DNA of 64,000 bases from Pithys albifrons albifrons. Lineage: Eukaryota; Chordata; Aves; Passeriformes; Thamnophilidae. The stretch covers positions 73,416,463 through 73,480,462 of the forward strand of contig NC_092497.1 of the NCBI RefSeq assembly GCF_047495875.1, read 5' to 3'. The notes under the pieces were generated by a model. The model did no database searches and was not told where the DNA came from. It was given only the letters and a program-made list of their open reading frames with translations. Made by a program: the position numbers and the translations under genes. Positions 1-14,158 of the stretch are shown here, piece by piece (position 1 is the stretch's first letter; each line of letters opens with the position of its first letter).

Positions 1-2840
1 CTTCTTATGCCACAGCAAGTCCAGAATCACATTCAGAGAATGAAAAGGTGTAAAACCCCACATGTATATATCTAAGGAGCAGAAATTCCATCATATCCAG
101 GGTGCAGATGAACTCATTGCAGTAGCTCTCAATAATGCACTAGGAAAACCATCACATTATTAATGTGTGTGTATGTGTGTGTTTACTTCTATGAAATACA
201 TATTTAGACCCTGCCAGTGGGAAATAAAACCCAGCAATATGTCTTTATATTTCTTCAATGATATTCATTTCTTCAGCAACAGGTAACAAAAAAGTTTAGT
301 TACTCTCTAGACATAAGTCTCTGATATGGTATAAATATGTGGTGGTGGAGAGTATAATGGAATATTATACTCATCCAGTAGGGATGACTGTACAGAATCC
401 AAAAGTGGCTTTGCTTCGCTCTGCCACCTGTGAGTTATGCGTCATTCCTAACTCATTAAAATTAAGTATGCTGTCCTTCTTGCCATTAGAAACCCTATAT
501 TTATGAATACATGCAATGCAGAATATTATAATGTGTATAGCACTGGCTCATCTGTGGGCCTTCAGGTGTACATGAACTGCACAGTATGTTCATAAACAGG
601 TCTTAATGTGTGGCTATATACCCAGAATTATATAGGATTAAGGACACAATTTCTAGTAAAGGAAGGAATAATTTTAGCTGAAGACATGCCAGAAGATGTG
701 TTTTTACAGAGAATTCAGCCAGCATGTACTTGCTAATTCTTGAACAAAGACAACATTTTGTGTTCCAAACACTCAAATTGAAAAATTTGGAATGTCACAT
801 AATGCAAATGACACACGGAGTCATAACAACACATTATTATAATTTATATTACTTCATTTCATTACACAATCACTGGTAAATTGAAAGCAAAATGACAATA
901 GCACCATGATTCACTCTTTTTTTCCCCCATCTCTAAATTTTTTTGGTAAATAGTATTCTGGCTAAGATTTGAAAGAACTCATCATTTCCTCATTTGGTAA
1001 GTTCTTATTAGTTAAAACACTGTATGACAGGAGACTTTCTAATACAAAAACTGAGCTCTTTGCATAGAAATAGAGTGGTTCTCTGCAAGGTTCTTGTTCC
1101 CTGTCAATCCAGTATAGTTCATGTGCACTAAATTCACGTTGAAGAAAAGACCTGTGGGAATTACAACTGAGTTCTTGAGGTGAGTTGCTGTGCTCGTGTT
1201 TAATTTCTCTGTAAAATACTAAGCCCATTCAGGACACATGAATATAACAGATATTTGATGGGATAGTCTTCCAAATGTCATAGTATAGTTTTCTGTAAAT
1301 ATGTTAGTGTCCCATAAATGTTTTAGCAAGCTCTGGTTTTTTTGGAAAAAATTTTAATCTAAAGGACGTCATGGGCTACCATAAACTACAAATATATCCA
1401 TCAGCCAAGGAAGACTGCAGTACTGAAAATTAAGGGAGTGAATACTCTTAAATTCTTCACCACTTGCTCTTGAAAGAAGGAGACATATAGTAGCTTTTAA
1501 TGACATTTTAGACTGGAAGTGTAAAGACAGGGCATCTCATGGTGTCCTGTGTTTGGGAAGCTTGTCATAGGCTGTACAGGTGATAAGTGTGCCCAAAGAT
1601 ACAGCAGTGGGTTCACTGCAGCAATTTGATTAACATTCATTAATGTCTTTTAGGACTTGAGGGAAAGTGGGAATGTTGTGTTGAGTGCTCTATTTACAAT
1701 GACAACAAGAGTGCAGGCATTTGGACTTCAGATTCCAGGAAAACGGCAAACAAAGATGACCTTTTCAATCAAGGAAAATACTATACCTTTCCTTAAAAAA
1801 CATTTCCCTAAGCAATACAAATAGACTCTTTGACCTCAGATTTGGAAAAGTTAAGAAGAGGAGGGAGCTCAAATAAAGAGTCCAATATACATCTTCTTGC
1901 CCTGAATATTCCTGTGTGCTGCTTAATAATTTCCCTCTCTTCATTGGTTTAATTGGAACTTTTTTGAATTACATGGGTTTGTTTTCTTATAACAAGTTTC
2001 TGAAACCACCATGGTCTCTCACTGCAGCTAGGCTTTCAAATCAAAATCCAGTAAAGTTAAGAAAACAATAGGAAGATTTTGAAAATGTCTATAAGAAGAG
2101 AATGCTTTTGATATCATATATTTAATTTCTTTTTTATGCAAGGGCCTACTAACACTGAAGATCGCTGTTCTTTCCCTATGCTTAACAGAGACTCAAAAAA
2201 TAAAGAGAGAATTTTACAGGAAAGTTATATGACAAAACAGCTTGCCTTACATTGCTGTAGGATAACTCATATCTCCTACAGATAACCTTATTTATTCTCT
2301 GAAAGTATAATATACAGGAAGGTTTAAGAACAGAGAAAAATTACAGCTCAATAAATAGAAAGCACTCATTTTTCTTTATATTGCAAGATCATGTACCTTT
2401 AATAGAAACATGTCAGAAATTTCAGAGTTTTGCTTCTTCTGGTATCTGTCTTTGGTAATGATTGATCATGGAATGATCATCATTTGCTGCAAAATGTCAT
2501 CATTTGATCACTTTCAGAGTTTCTATGTTAACTTATATTAAAATGAGGAGCATAGCAAGAAGATATGATCATGGACCAGATGTATTTCCTGGATCCATCT
2601 AAAAGCCATCTGCCCTTTTGTCCTAAATTATTACTGGGATACATGTCTGGGGTATATACATATATGTGACTTGCTGACAGCAAGTTCAGAGGTGCTATTA
2701 AACCCTCTGTTTCTTAGTCTTGGTCAATCTTATGAAGTGCTAGAGCAGAGGACATAAAAGGTATCAGCCAAACCTTATGAGCTACAGCTAGTTGTTGCTA
2801 CTGTGAGATACTGGATCAGTAAAAGTATTATTTTATTACT
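1..2840. other. AT-rich unique DNA, no gene recognised
   Basis: Only short open frames are present (longest 88 codons, minus strand at 962-1228), with no recognisable domain, splice structure or repeat signature. A short GT-rich run occurs near 163-182. I see no RNA gene or transposon hallmark here. Confidence 0.5.
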
Positions 2841-2844
2841 AGAT

Positions 2845-3550
2845 CAGAACCAAACCTCTGTGTGTGGGGAAAGGCAGCCTTGGAATTCACAGGGCAGCCA
2901 TATGTAGCAGCTGTCAATCAAAAGCGCAGCCTGGTAGCCTGCCCACACCACACCACCTGGAGACCCTAACCCAGCCTCCGATTGGCTATGCCACCTCCAC
3001 TCCCAGCTGGGAGGCACCAAGTGGTCAGTGCTGGATGTCCCACCTGGGAGGGATGGCCATAGCACATAAATAGGGGAGAAAAAGGGCTCTAACTCACCTT
3101 TTCTCAGGACTTGCCATCTGCCTTGTGGAGCCAGATTTCCATAGGATTCTTTGGTGATAGATGTTTTCTCCTGTTTCTTCTCTTAATCTCTTTCTTTCTT
3201 TTTTGATCTCTCTTTCTTTCTTTACTCTTTTCTTAATATTTTGGATAACTCAAAACTGGTGGGTTTGATTTCACTAAGTTTTGTGGGTTGACATGTGCTG
3301 GGACAGCGCTTTGTGGAATGCTGTCTTAGTTGTATGTTACACTTTTAAATTTTTGCCAAAATCCTTATTTCCTCCTAAAATTAAAAATGTCTCCTGAGAG
3401 TAGTGTGTAGATTCTTTCCTGTAGGCTATCTCAAGGTATTAAGAGCCAAAGACTCTGCCAAAGTTTGGTGGGCAAAATTTTGGAATCTTAAGTACTTTTA
3501 AAAGTAATACTCCTGGCTGAGCTCCATGACCAGGGTTTTAGAGCTACTGA
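2845..3550 (+). mobile_element. Probable solo LTR or LTR fragment with promoter
   Basis: A GC-richer island in AT-rich DNA carries a compact polymerase II promoter arrangement: a CCAAT-type box (GATTGGC near 2,980) followed about 80 bases later by a TATA-like box (ACATAAATAGGGG near 3,063), then a pyrimidine-rich tract (about 3,170-3,240). This order is typical of a retroviral U3-R-U5. I see no primer binding site, polypurine tract or internal retroviral reading frame next to it, so it is at most a solo or partial LTR. The boundaries are approximate, and an ancient host promoter cannot be excluded from sequence alone. Confidence 0.35.
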
Positions 3551-6325
3551 TTCCAAACCCACACTTATATACAATTCCTTTTCCTAAGGACCTGAAAAGC
3601 CACATTGACTTTGCAACTTAAATGTGTCTAGAAATATATGCCTGGGTGTTGATTGAGGGTATTTCTTTAAGAACAGCTTTGCTGTGTGATAGAAGAACTC
3701 CTGACCTGACTGGAGAGTTCTGCACTGCAAGACTGGTGGATGACTCATAGTTTTGTGGAAGCATTTATTTGTTTGACCATTCTGGGATAAGATTATATGT
3801 TAAATTATTTTTTTCTCCACCTAATTAATTGTGTTTTCTTCTTAAAAGGTAACAGTCTAAGGTTATGTCCTCATTGTCTGTTTCTTGAAGGTACGGGTTT
3901 GCTCTGTACAAACTCTCCATAGAGTGGAGATTTTGTGCATGGGTTAGCTCAGTACTGAACCCAAGCTAATAAATTCTGCCTCTGATTTCTGCATATTAAA
4001 GTGGGCTTTTTGCAATTCTGGAGTATTTTCAGGGCTTTCCATTCACACTGTTATGTGTCTGGACAAGGAGAACATAGATAGACCAAGCCTGCTAAACACT
4101 TAAAAAATTGGCCCTGATTTTCATGTGCTATATCTCTGCACACTTTACACATGCAAAACCTGTCTGACCTAAGCATATGACTAATGGAGTTCCCGTAGCT
4201 TTTTATATCTTGGACAAAGTAAAAGGACACAATTTTAAGCTCCCAAAAATAGAGTAAATTTTGAATGACCAAACCTGTAGACCTCCCCATTCTTTATTGT
4301 CCATGAGAGTTTGTAGACACACAGAAATATTCTGTTCAGTTAAATACAGTGATAAGTGACTGAAAGCAGAGACTCCTAATGGAAAATGTCAGGCAATCTT
4401 AATTTGAGGCAGCTTTATGAGCACTGTCTAGGAAAAAGCTGAGAATATGCTGTTCATTCTTTTTAGTTTCGAGGAGCATATGGATATGGGGTAGAATTAC
4501 TGGAGGATCATTTGGTGCAGACAGTAGCCAAACAGTCTTTTATCTTTATGCTGTCTGTACAGAGATGCTGAGACCAGGAATTGTGAAAAATTACTAAAAA
4601 CTAGGAGTGCATCCTAAGATCTGGATTCTTCAGCTATGTACACAAAAGGATACAGAATATATCTAGTGCTTATTCATCCTGAACAACATTCAATCCCTTT
4701 ACTGCAAAGTGCAAACTTCAGACAAAAATACAACATTTATTATTACATGCAAGTTTCAGCACTAATCTCCTGTCCAGTGAAGCAACAACTTCACCTGAAG
4801 CTGACTGATGTCCAACATGATGAATTGTAACTTAAAACAGCCATAAGTAAGTCAGTGAGACATAACCAAGTAAAATATAGAATAAACTCAGTTTTTTTGA
4901 TACAGTGGAACTTGTCTGTTAGACAGGGAAACTATAAGGTGGTTTTCAAAAGATTAACTATATTGAAGGTGTTATTGATCTCACAGAGGTGAGACTGAAG
5001 CACAAAGATGCTTTCTTTAAAATGGGAGACTTGCATCCTCTAGTTCCCACAGGCAAGGCTTGACATTAAATAGGTCCAAAATAAATCCTGCATAGTTCTT
5101 CAAGTAAGGAAAGAAATTGCCCAACAATACATAGCAGCCTGCCACAATGGGAATAAAGAACAATGGGTGAGGAAGTTAAAAGATCAATCCTAACTACATT
5201 GAGAAGGCTTCTGCCAAGAATAAGCTTTCTATATCAGATGCTAATCCTCAGATATGTTTCAGTGTTTTCTGACACTTTTTACATTGGTCGGCATGTGTAC
5301 AGATCATCAAGCCAACTAATTTAAATGCAATTGCCAAGGTGAGGAGATGGCATGGGAGGGGCAGGAGTTTGCAAAAAATATACATAAAGAAGTTGCATAT
5401 TGTGCTTCTAGAAGAATAAAGACTTTTTGATTTTCCTCTTCTTGACTGTAACAGATGTCTGCTTCTTACATCTGAGTAAAACAGGAGGTTTTCTGGATCC
5501 TGGTTTTAATCTCTTATTGCTGTTTGTATGAATGTGGGTGTTTTCAGGACATCCCTGGACAGTTATTAAACCACTGACCGGTGGAGGCTCTGCTACAGAC
5601 AGATTTAATTCAAGACTGGTGCTATTATATTAATGGCTTTAATTTAAATAGGACTAGCCTTGCTAGCCAAATTACTGCCATTTAAATCAATTGGCTTAGG
5701 GGAAAAAACAGCCTGACCATAGCCATTAGACTTCAATTTATTACTGTATCAGTTTTAAACTGGGAAAGGCATATTGCTCAGTGTCTTTCCTCCTGTACTT
5801 TGGTGCTATTTCCTTCCCCTGCCATACAATAATAAAAGACCTACAGGGGTAAAAAAAAAAAAGAAAATCTGAAACATCACATTAATTTAAAGTCAATGTT
5901 TCGTGAGCAAAAACCAGGTAACTTGTGAAAGAGACTCTCTGTAGGATCCAGTACTTGCTTTTGATGTCACCTCATTAAATTGAGATTCAAATGATCCAAC
6001 AGCTGTATTCATTTAAAAAGATATTTTACTGCATTTTTTTAAGACGTAAAAAAGTCACAGAGCCTTTTTTTTTAACACATTTCAACCTGATTCAAATAGA
6101 AAAGCAAAAGGGAAGAAAATGCTTTAGATGTGCTCTTTTGATTTTTTCCAATCTTGCCTGAATAAAATGGAATGGGAGATCAAGAACAGTCAATTAATTT
6201 CAACACTGGGTGTCAGAGGGAAGAGAAGAGGGAGGAGGGGGGAAACATTATAGATGCACAACACTTAATAAATGCATAGATTGAAAGAAGGAAATATGTG
6301 GGGGGGAGAGAGATAAAAAACCGTG
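3551..6325. other. AT-rich unique DNA, nothing recognised
   Basis: No open frame above about 80 codons and no recognised repeat family. Short A and T runs occur (for example near 5,851-5,862 and 6,066-6,075). The last few hundred bases grade into a more balanced, higher-complexity segment. Confidence 0.5.
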
Positions 6326-6329
6326 TCTA

Positions 6330-6775
6330 TATTTTATTGCACTCAGTAAGCTTTTCACTTGTATTTATAGCTGCAATTATATCTCAATGAGGTTTGTCTA
6401 CAGTGTTGGCTTCACGCTAATTTTCCCCCTCACTGCATTCTTGGAATAGCCTCGGACTGTTTATGAACCAGACATATTGACCTCATTTACAGCTAGCAGT
6501 TTAAATCCATAATTTTTCCACCCACAATCCCATTTTGACATTCCAGCAATGCGACCGGCTCACTGAGACTGAACTAAAAGTCTCACACTTCATTGAACAC
6601 CATTATGCGGCTTTATGCTTATAAGCCTGTTTCCCTCAGCTGCCTTTCAGCTTTGCTGGAGATCCGTTTGGCCACAGGCCGACAGTGATTAACTGGAAGA
6701 ATCCAATAAATCAGCCTGTCAGCCAGCAGGCTCTCCTCACTGTGTTTACAAATCGACATTTGGATTTGCACTCTC
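6330..6775. promoter_or_regulatory. Candidate conserved non-coding element
   Basis: This stretch has balanced composition, no simple repeats and no transposon hallmarks. It contains several homeodomain-like ATTA/TAAT cores and a hairpin-rich middle, including GCTTTATGCTTATAAGC near 6,609-6,625. It resembles developmental enhancers embedded in gene-poor DNA. This is inference from texture only: no alignment could be made, and the stretch may be ordinary unique sequence. Confidence 0.25.
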
Positions 6776-6796
6776 TTTTTTCCCTCCCCCTTCCCC

Positions 6797-6924
6797 TTTC
6801 TCCCTCCCTCCCTCCCTCCCTCCCTCCCTCCCTCCCTCCCTCCCTCCCTCCCTCCCTCCCTCCCTCCCTCCCTCCCTCCCTCCCTCCCTCCCTCCCTCCC
6901 TCCCTCCCTCCCTCCCTCCCTCCC
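6797..6924 (+). repeat. (TCCC)n microsatellite, about 31 units
   Basis: An almost perfect run of the tetranucleotide TCCC (GGGA on the other strand) covers roughly 125 bases. It follows a pyrimidine-rich lead-in at about 6,770-6,797. A plus-strand open frame through it (6,685-7,032) encodes only a low-complexity Leu-Pro-Pro-Ser repeat and is an artefact of the repeat. The G-rich strand has runs of three G at regular spacing and so could form G-quadruplexes. Confidence 0.95.
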
Positions 6925-9900
6925 CTGTCTCTGCCTCTCTTATACTATGTTCTCATCCTCACATCCCACCTCTCCGCTGCTCACCCTCATCGAGGGCTGC
7001 AGGTTACCTCTTTTCTCTGCACTACAAGGTGAACTTGAAGAAAGGCTATTGTTGGCATGGTTGGGCTTTTCAAATAGTCCTTTAGTGAAACAAGTTTGCT
7101 TTTGAATTGTGTGCTATGCCAATCCCCCTCTATTTTGCCTTTTCATTTAAATTCCCTGTCCCTGTTTAGCAGTTTCCCTCAGCAGCAGACAGAGAGCAAT
7201 GGAGGTTCTTGAGAGGGAGAGATCAACTTTGTTGCACTGGTTTTCTCATCTGCTATTAAAATAACAAACATATAGGGAACACAAAACCAGGGAAACGGGT
7301 GCCTGCCACCGAGCATTTGAGCAATGATTCTCCAAGCTCTATGTGACCTGATCCCTTACTGAGACTTTTATAATAGAAAACTATAATTAGGTCCTGTGTT
7401 TGTTTGTGTGGAATTTTCCCCCTTTGATTTCAGCTTTTTGGTAAGCACTGCCTGGCAGCCTGCATGCTCCCATATTGGCATCCTTCCAGACATGCTGCTA
7501 GGTGTCTCTGTCTGCCCACTGCTGTTTCACAGGGACCCTCTATTGCCCCTCCTTGCTCCCCTTCCTTTGGTTGTGGTTTCAAGAGAAGGAAACTAGGACC
7601 TCGAGTGCCTGTTTTATCCTGGGTTCTGGATGCCCAGAGAGGGTACTTCCCTCCTCCATCATGCTCCCTGGCTTCATTTAGGGCATTGCTGGACTCTCTC
7701 CCTTCAGTATATCCATTGTGGGCACCTTATTCTTCCATCCAGGATTATACCTGCTTTGAGAACACAAGCATTTTTTTGGCAGCCAGAGGTCAAACCAAGT
7801 GCTGCCTAGCAACTGGTGGGAAGGAGGCCACCATGGACTCTGACACATCCTGGAACAGCCTCACTGTAAGCTCTTCATTGCCACCACAAACAGCACTGCT
7901 GCATCCAGCACATGTGTGACACAGCAGAGACAGACCTGGGCTGGAGATGATCTGTTGCCTTCTACTAGCCAAACAGTTGCTGGTTGTGACAGGTGGTGGA
8001 TGCACTGGATATATCCACTGTATCCAAATGTATACATAAAAGAGAGACAAACCTGGATGGACGTGCCAGTCTTTGGAAGAAATTAAATAATTAAATCCCA
8101 AACATTTTGGGTTCTCCAATGCACTGCTAATGGAATTGGAAAACCTTGCAGGTTTATTTCCTCCCTCCATTGCTGTTGAGTTCACCCTCTCCTACCAATG
8201 CTGCCTATTCATAAGCCCTCTGCTGAGGGTCCAAGAACATACCATTGACTCTATACCCAAATACAAGGAGGGAAGGGAAAGTTGTAATTCTGCCTGTCCT
8301 TTTAGTCCCAGCATGACCCTTGACAAAAGCTGTCATTTTCCAATTTGAGAATAGATTAGGCTATAACAGTAAAATTAACTTGAAATTGTGGATATGATAG
8401 TTGTGTGCAGATTCAAAAATACCAAATTTATAGGAGGTGGGAGGGACTGGTAGGTCTTAATTACACCCCCACTATGAAAGCAGCATGTTGTGGGGAGACA
8501 GAACTACCATGTGACTTTTACTGGTGGGTCCTTCTCACCTCCTTTCTCCTCAGATAGTGGCCAGAATAACTCTTCATCAAAACTCATTGCTGTCATCATT
8601 TTATCTTCCTCTCCATGGTTTTGCTGGAAAAGTGATAGGAAGTCTCTTTCCATTTACATCACAATGCTTCATTAAAAATGGCTGAAAAAATAAGTGAAAT
8701 GGCTTGCTTCAGGTCAGAAGATGATTTTATTTAGATTTCAACAAACAAAATATATGAAAGGAAAAAAATTGGCATTTTCATTGAAGTTCAGTACATTCTT
8801 ATTTCCCTATTTGAAAGAAAACCTGTATAATCTTTGGCAATAACCCATAAAAAGTAAAAAAAAAAAAAAGATGTAGCTGACATGAAAATTATGTCTTTGG
8901 AAAAACATGTTTATGCTCCATATAACTTTTGACTATGATTATTAACCATCTAACTAGCCACATTCCAAACCTTGATGAGTTATTTTACCTATGTATTCCA
9001 CAAATTAACTATAGACCAAAGGCCTTTCTGAAATTTGGTTGCTTTCTGGTTTTGCCTGCTCTCATGTTATTTGGAAAAATCATAGCTGATTATTTACCTT
9101 CTCTAAATTGTTCTGTGTGTCTCTGACTTCATCCTCCATGAACTATATAATTTCACTCTGCCTTTGTATATATCAGGTCTCTCCCTGATTCTATTTTGTT
9201 CTTCAGCCTCTTCTGTTTTAAATTTGTTTCTCTCACAAGAAAATATGTTAGGCCAAATTTGCAGGCTCTGAAAATGCTTTTGAATAAGTTTATCTTATTG
9301 TGTGACATTTTGAAACAATTGTCATTTGTGAGTTTTCCTTCTTTGTAAAAATTTTGCCAACAAATTATTTATTAAAAACTTCTATATATATAATCTTCCA
9401 TAAAATGCTTAACATGGAATGTAGTAAAAAGCATCTGGTTTCGAGAAATGAAAATTAAAAACATTCAAAATTTCATTTTGTTTTCTCTATTTCAAATTAA
9501 TTTTCAATAAACCCTGACTTTTAAATACTTATGTCTTGGTGTTCATAGATATTAGATTTCTGCTTGGCTCACAATTCTGAATTATTTATTTTGGGTTGCA
9601 TGACAATGTGTTTGGCTTTATTCCTGTTGTTTAAATTTAGTATTTCTCACTCTTCTCTCTTATGTCTAGTTTATGTTTAATTTGATAAGAAGTAAAATGA
9701 CATTTCAAGCTGGAGACTCTGAATTAGAAAGAAAATTAATTATTTTATATGCAACATCCAGGTATTCTTGGACTTCTTAGAGAGTGAAGAATTACAACTA
9801 TTATAACAAGACCTCTGTGTGCCCAAACAGCTGTCTCTAAACAGCCACAGTAGTAGAGCACTGATAACTTCAGTGTCTTTCTACCTGTGTTTCACATCTT

Positions 9901-10440
9901 GGTGGGGGAGATACACATAATACATACATACATATTTAAAAAAATATATACAAATACATGTACATATAAGTATATGTTACCACTTTGTCAGCTGGGGACT
10001 TGAGAAAAGCAGTTCCAAAAGATTTCTTGTCTAATCTGCAGGAAATGAAACAGAAGGAAAATTGCATAGATTGCATTAAGAAATGGAAGCTGCCATCCTA
10101 GAGCAAGAGCACAGGAGAAAATCCAGACCTGTAAACTCTGACTAGCAATAGTCTGGGATTCCTTCTCCTCCTCTTGTGTCCTGGATTACACAAAGGCTCT
10201 GGTATACACCATTTCTTTTCCCCAAATTTGCCTACTAATTTAGAGTGTGGAGAGGGACTCAAGATCAGGGTGGTACTCTATTATTCTTGTAGAAGAATGT
10301 ATCCGCACGACTGGAATGCTGATGACTCAGAGAATCCAGATGTTGTGGGCAGGCACACCTGCCGCCTCAGGCTTCGAGCTGGGTGTTGTTTCCTTGTCCT
10401 TATACAAATGACTCATCTGTTATAACTCCCCTTAGGGAAG
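6925..10440. other. Unique DNA, no supported gene
   Basis: The 7.44-8.0 kb part is less AT-rich and carries a 151-codon plus-strand frame (7,464-7,919), overlapped by a 131-codon minus frame (7,790-8,185). Neither shows a domain, signal peptide or heptad pattern. The remainder is AT-rich, with short runs such as AC/AT-rich DNA near 9,915-9,975. No transposon signature was recognised. Confidence 0.4.
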
Positions 10441-10449
10441 CATCAGGAC

Positions 10450-11200
10450 AATTCACACACATAACCTGAAGATATTAACCTCTGCTGATGTCCATAATGG
10501 ATCCACCTCTGCAGACACAAAAGGCATCTTAGAATGCGTCAGACTCTTGAAAGGTCCCTTGATCCAGTATGAATGATCCAGTGAAGAACCCCCCACCCCA
10601 GAGGAGGTACCAGAGGCTTTTCCATCTACCCTGAGGCCAGCAAAAGACCACATTTGGACTTCACTCGGCAGATCAAGGGTCTTCTACCCACACTCCGTGG
10701 GACTCAGGACTCATCGCTGGATCGAGCAGGTGTCTTGTGAGTCCTTCCAGTCGCCTGGGGCTCCGCAGCCCTGCTCCGACCCGCCTGTGCCGGCACTGCA
10801 GCCTCACTCCAGCACTGACCCTTCACAAATCATTCCTGACAGGTTTTAAGGTGTGAGGGAGGGGGGGCGGGGGGGAGGGGCAGTCGACATCTCATTTTAG
10901 TCCAGTGGGCACGATTTTGGGAATTTTCCTGTTAGCTTAACTCAGTTTTATAAGTATTGTTGTTTAGCGTTCTCCTTGGTAAAGAATTCTTTTTTTTCCA
11001 CTGACATCCAAGCCTGTTGCACCTCTCTGTCTCCCTCCCCCTCTTCCTCTCTCCCTCTCCTGCCTGTCTCCCAGTCTCTGTATTGGAGATAACCAGGGGT
11101 ATTGAATCGAAGGAAGAACACTTCTGCCCAAGGTCTCTGCTCCTCCAAATTGTCTCAAACCGAGATACCTTGATACACAACTTGATCCTTGTCAGATATC
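10450..11200. mobile_element. Possible LTR-like GC-rich fragment
   Basis: A locally GC-rich block (about 10,600-10,900) contains several CpGs and a G-run (near 10,860-10,880). It is followed by a pyrimidine-rich stretch at 11,013-11,075. Composition and abrupt edges against AT-rich neighbours suggest an old LTR or other inserted element, but no PBS, PPT or coding remnant was found. Boundaries and class are uncertain. Confidence 0.25.
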
Positions 11201-14000
11201 ATATTTGGTCGAAGTCTGCTTGCTGTGTCTGGGCCACATCCAGAGGGCACTGCACAGCTGGGGCCACCCAGGCCTGTGTCCAAAGAAATTAGGCAGCTGC
11301 GGCTGTGGCAGAGATGAACAGAAGGAGCTGTGCGTTATTAGTCCCTGCAATAGATGGGAAAATTCTGGTTTGCCTCTCATGGCAGGAAAGTTAGGGTTAC
11401 TTTGAAGTGACAATGCCTCCAGTATGCTGCTGTTCTGCAGCATTACTTAGCACTACCAGCCCCAGGGCCTGGCAGACAGTAGGAAGGGCTCAAGATACCA
11501 GAAAGCTGTCCCTGCCAGGAGTAAACATTTGTCTCTGTACCCTTTACTGTGCTCCCAATCTCTCTGCTGCTTACAGAGGGTGCAGAAGTATTGGGATATA
11601 AGTATTTGAGCAGTTTAGAACCTAACTAATACAATAAAACTGATTCATGGTGATCACTGTGCATTACTGAGTCTGGAAACATCTGCCTTCTAGTCTCTAT
11701 TAGGTTGCTGTCTGCGAAGAGTTCTTTAGCCAAATGGACATTTTCATGCTGAAATGATGGAATTCTATCTGATTCATGTTCAACTTGAACCATTATTCCA
11801 AAGAGCAGTATGCTATTTCTTTCTTCCTACTGACTTTTGTTATTGATTGCCTTTGATGACTCAGTCAACAAATATGCTTTAATCCTGGGTGTTCTTTCAA
11901 GCCAGATCTGGTGGACCTAGGCTGACTCTGAAAACAAGCTTGAGGAAGGAATTTACTGCCTTTTAAGTATGCTACTGGCAAGCTTTATTATTTCTGTTTA
12001 GCATCAACTTAAACTGTTTCCAGAAGCTGCTGCTAAACTTGAAAGGCATCAGAAGCAACTACACATCCTACTCTAGTTTGGATAGAAAGGTAAATCATTG
12101 CTTATTTCTCTTTTTTTTTCTCAAGAGTTTTTTTGTGGCAGTTGTTTGTTTGTTTGTTTTGTGCAGCAGACTGCCTTCAAGTTATCTCTTTAAGACTGTA
12201 TTTAGCAGCTATGATATTGCCACTTCCCTTTAGGTTCCAATATCTTTGATCAGAGATTCATCCTAAGAAACAGAGGCTGGAGGCCAAGTCCCATGGATGC
12301 ACAGTAACATGTTCTTGGTCCCTTTTTCTGAAGGAGTTTTGGGTAGCTAACTAGTCTTTCCCCTCTCCTCTGTTTCAGGAAGAATTACCCATTTTTTCCA
12401 AACACACAGAGTCCTGATACTTCAATTTGGAGTTGCTGCTCTGCCTTCTTCACTGACTGCATTGTGATTGTCTCCACAAGAACAGTAGAAAAAGGGTAGT
12501 ACAAGAGGCAGTGTTTCAGGAGTCCCTCTAACAGAGTGCCAGCTACAAGAAGTGAAGTTCTATGGGTTCATAGCAATGGGACCAATAGCTGGGAACACAA
12601 AACGCAGTCTGTAAATAGGGGAGGGCATGCCCCAACATGCTCTTCTTATTTGACACTTGGTGCCTGCTCAGAGAAAAGGAAGCTGCCTGCTTTTATTCTG
12701 CTGGGGTCTACTAAGTGATGTGTGTTCTTGCCTCTGCCATGCCCATATTCATGACAAATTGAACACAAACTCTCATGTACTGTCTAAGCATATAATTTTG
12801 GATATTAGATGGGCTGCTGAGAAACCACAATTTATCTTGTAACTGATATTTCTCAAAAAAAAATGATTGGAGCACACGTAAGGTCTGAATACAGTCCCAT
12901 ATGACACTTTTTCTAATTGCTGAAGGGTAGCAATTTCAATGCCTGGCAAAGAGGCTTCTGCTGCTGACATTAGAAAGCAGTAATATGTCTATACTGTAAC
13001 CACTTAATTATACACATAGGCATAATCACATAATGTGTCACTACTCTGCAAAAAGAATTCCTGCCTGTGAAACTTGTGCTGAGACACCCACAGAAATATG
13101 AACAGAACTGCATTCTCCCAAATGTAATTTTCAGAAGTGACTGAAAAAACACAGCTTCCTTCCTATGGGGGCTACCTGGTATCTCAAAACTGTTTTTGTT
13201 CTGAGCTGAGCAGTAGAAAAAGAATATTTATAGAACAGAATATTACATAGGAAATACCAATTAATGTTAAAGGATATTTTAATTTTGATCAGTGTGAAAC
13301 ATTGTCTCCTTCACCACCGTTCAATGGGTTAGTGTGTGTGTTTCCGAATGGAAAAAAGACTGACTTGGCAAAATTCATTTCTGTCATTTGAAATTTAACT
13401 TTATTTTGTAGTGGGGTGAGATGTTAAGAGTTTGCTTTTCTATCTCCATTTGTACTAAGATAGTCCATAAATAAAGAAAACTGCCTTCTTATTTTTTCAA
13501 AAATCAATCCAATAAACCATACATGGTAAGCTGTTTGAACACCATTAAAATATTATTTTTTAAGGTACCTATCCTGCTTTCAGTGTCACCTAGAAGAAAA
13601 GCAGGTTGTGGTAGAGAGTATTGTGAGGAAATTCTTTTCAGGATCTGTACACAAAATTGCGTCCTCTTTGATCTTTGTGAAGGGTCAGGCTAGGATCTGA
13701 GTGATGCCAGACAAAGAATGTGGACAATTAAACAATACTTCATACAATTAACAGCCTTAAAAACTAATAAAACCAGTGTAGAACCTGATTGTTTATTTAT
13801 ATATTTATTTATTTCTGTTGTGCACAAGTTTTACAGCTTCTAATGCTAGACACTTATGGCTGTAAGGCCTATCAAGCTGAACTGAGGAAAACTGGTAGAT
13901 CCCTCATTATGATTATCAAAGTAGTATTCGATTAAAGGGAAAGAACCAATGAGAAAGGAGATGAAGGAAGTCTTCTGTTGGGATCACCCCATTTATTCTT
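11201..14000. other. Unique DNA with short simple repeats
   Basis: No recognisable gene or transposon. Small simple runs include TTTG repeats near 12,144-12,160. Open frames are all below 92 codons and look random. Confidence 0.45.
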
Positions 14001-14158
14001 TCCTCTAGCACAAGCTACTCTCCATTAGTGGGCTGTCTTTGAAAACAGTGGTCAAGGGGTCACATTGATCACAATAATCCAAATTAACTATGCCATAATA
14101 TATGTATTCATGGCAAGATACGCATAAATAGAAGGAAAATAATTAGTAATTCCAAGCA

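Noticed and set aside
6685..7032. 115-codon frame
   Set aside because: It is a translated (TCCC)n microsatellite giving a Leu-Pro-Pro-Ser run.
7464..7919. 151-codon plus-strand frame
   Set aside because: No domain, signal or splice context; it lies in a GC-richer patch where long chance frames are expected, and it overlaps a comparable antisense frame.
11430..11520. MIR-like SINE remnant
   Set aside because: A short stretch resembles mammalian MIR wording, but the match is too short and diverged to support.
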